From positions 1 to 13,596 of the forward strand of contig JALRIQ010000280.1 in NCBI GenBank assembly GCA_023277325.1: DNA of 13,596 nt, given 5' to 3'. Position numbers and translations under genes: made by a program. This document shows positions 13,474 to 13,596 of this stretch, piece by piece. This DNA comes from Bacteroidia bacterium (GTDB lineage: Bacteria; Bacteroidota; Bacteroidia; UBA8524). Numbering within the stretch: position 1 is the first letter of the stretch; each line of letters starts with the position of its first letter. The notes below the pieces were generated by a model. That model ran no database searches and was not told the origin of the DNA. It saw only the letters and a list, made by a program, of their open reading frames with translations.

Positions 13474-13596
13474 CTAAAGATCAAGGTAGTATTGGTAGAC
13501 GACGATTCAGTGTATCGCTTTGTTGGCACCACACTCATCAAGCGATTGAAATAGATTGAAACCTATGATTTTCGTAATAATGGGGAAGTGGCGATG
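13474..13596 (+). pseudogene. Decayed response-regulator receiver domain (partial, runs off window)
   Basis: From 13474 the frame reads LKIKVVLVDDDSVYRFVG, then TTLIKRLK, a TAG stop at 13552-13554, and in the same frame IETYDFRNNGEVAM to the window end. The first part matches the beta-1 strand and acidic DDD pocket of a CheY-like receiver; FRNNGEVAM matches the later F.NGEEA. block of Bacteroidota response regulators. The match continues in frame across the TAG, which would be a one-base change from CAG (Gln). Upstream in this frame there is no ATG before a TGA at 13465-13467; CTA stands where a start would be expected. The likely reading is a pseudogene of a small response regulator, but the downstream part is not visible and a sequencing error is possible. 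No promoter was recognised. Confidence 0.55.

Noticed and set aside
13453..13560. Short ATG frame (MLKLDVTRT...) overlapping the receiver-like frame
   Set aside because: Its predicted residues (GRRRFSVSLCWHH and so on) resemble no protein and it is out of frame with the clear receiver similarity.

Overview
The window looks like chromosomal housekeeping DNA from a member of the Bacteroidota, probably Flavobacteriales or a close relative. Three things point there. Promoter-like sites match the Bacteroidota form (a TTTG-like box, about 19 bases, then TAnnTTTG). There are almost no Shine-Dalgarno sites. The gene content is typical of the phylum: the tig-clpP-clpX order, a long RelA/SpoT protein followed by a Fur-type regulator and purA, a DUF4293 membrane protein, and an M49 peptidase with a lipoprotein signal. 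No mobile element, CRISPR array, rRNA or phage gene was seen.

Left half (77-5586), all on the minus strand. Reading in the direction of transcription: tRNA-Leu(UAG), trigger factor (tig), ClpP, ClpX, a small DUF427 protein and a UMF1-type MFS transporter. Three hairpins with U tracts are in the minus direction or between these genes: one between tRNA-Leu and tig, one after tig, one after clpP. clpX has its own promoter-like box, and the DUF427 gene follows clpX by 34 bases. Together tig, clpP and clpX supply folding at the ribosome and ATP-driven protein degradation. Past the transporter stop lies a heptamer tandem array at the window edge.

Middle (5587-10760), plus strand: a bifunctional-looking (p)ppGpp synthetase/hydrolase, a Fur-family regulator, adenylosuccinate synthase (purA) and a small outer-membrane beta-barrel protein whose GTG start overlaps the purA stop. 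(p)ppGpp is known to inhibit purine synthesis enzymes in several bacteria, so the Rel-purA neighbourhood makes metabolic sense, although a direct link is inference. The Rel-fur gap contains a small hairpin and two kinds of low-complexity repeats.

Right part (10757-13596): a DUF4293 membrane protein on the minus strand whose stop codon interlocks with that of the beta-barrel gene, a compact divergent promoter region, then a large M49 (dipeptidyl peptidase III family) lipoprotein with a strong terminator. The last 120 bases read as the beginning of a response-regulator receiver domain with no usable start codon and an in-frame TAG, so it looks like a decayed gene.

No clearly new biological system is visible. 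The points most worth checking are the terminator hairpin between tRNA-Leu and the GTG start of tig, the broken receiver gene at the right edge, the overlapping divergent promoters before the M49 gene, and the family of short intergenic repeats.
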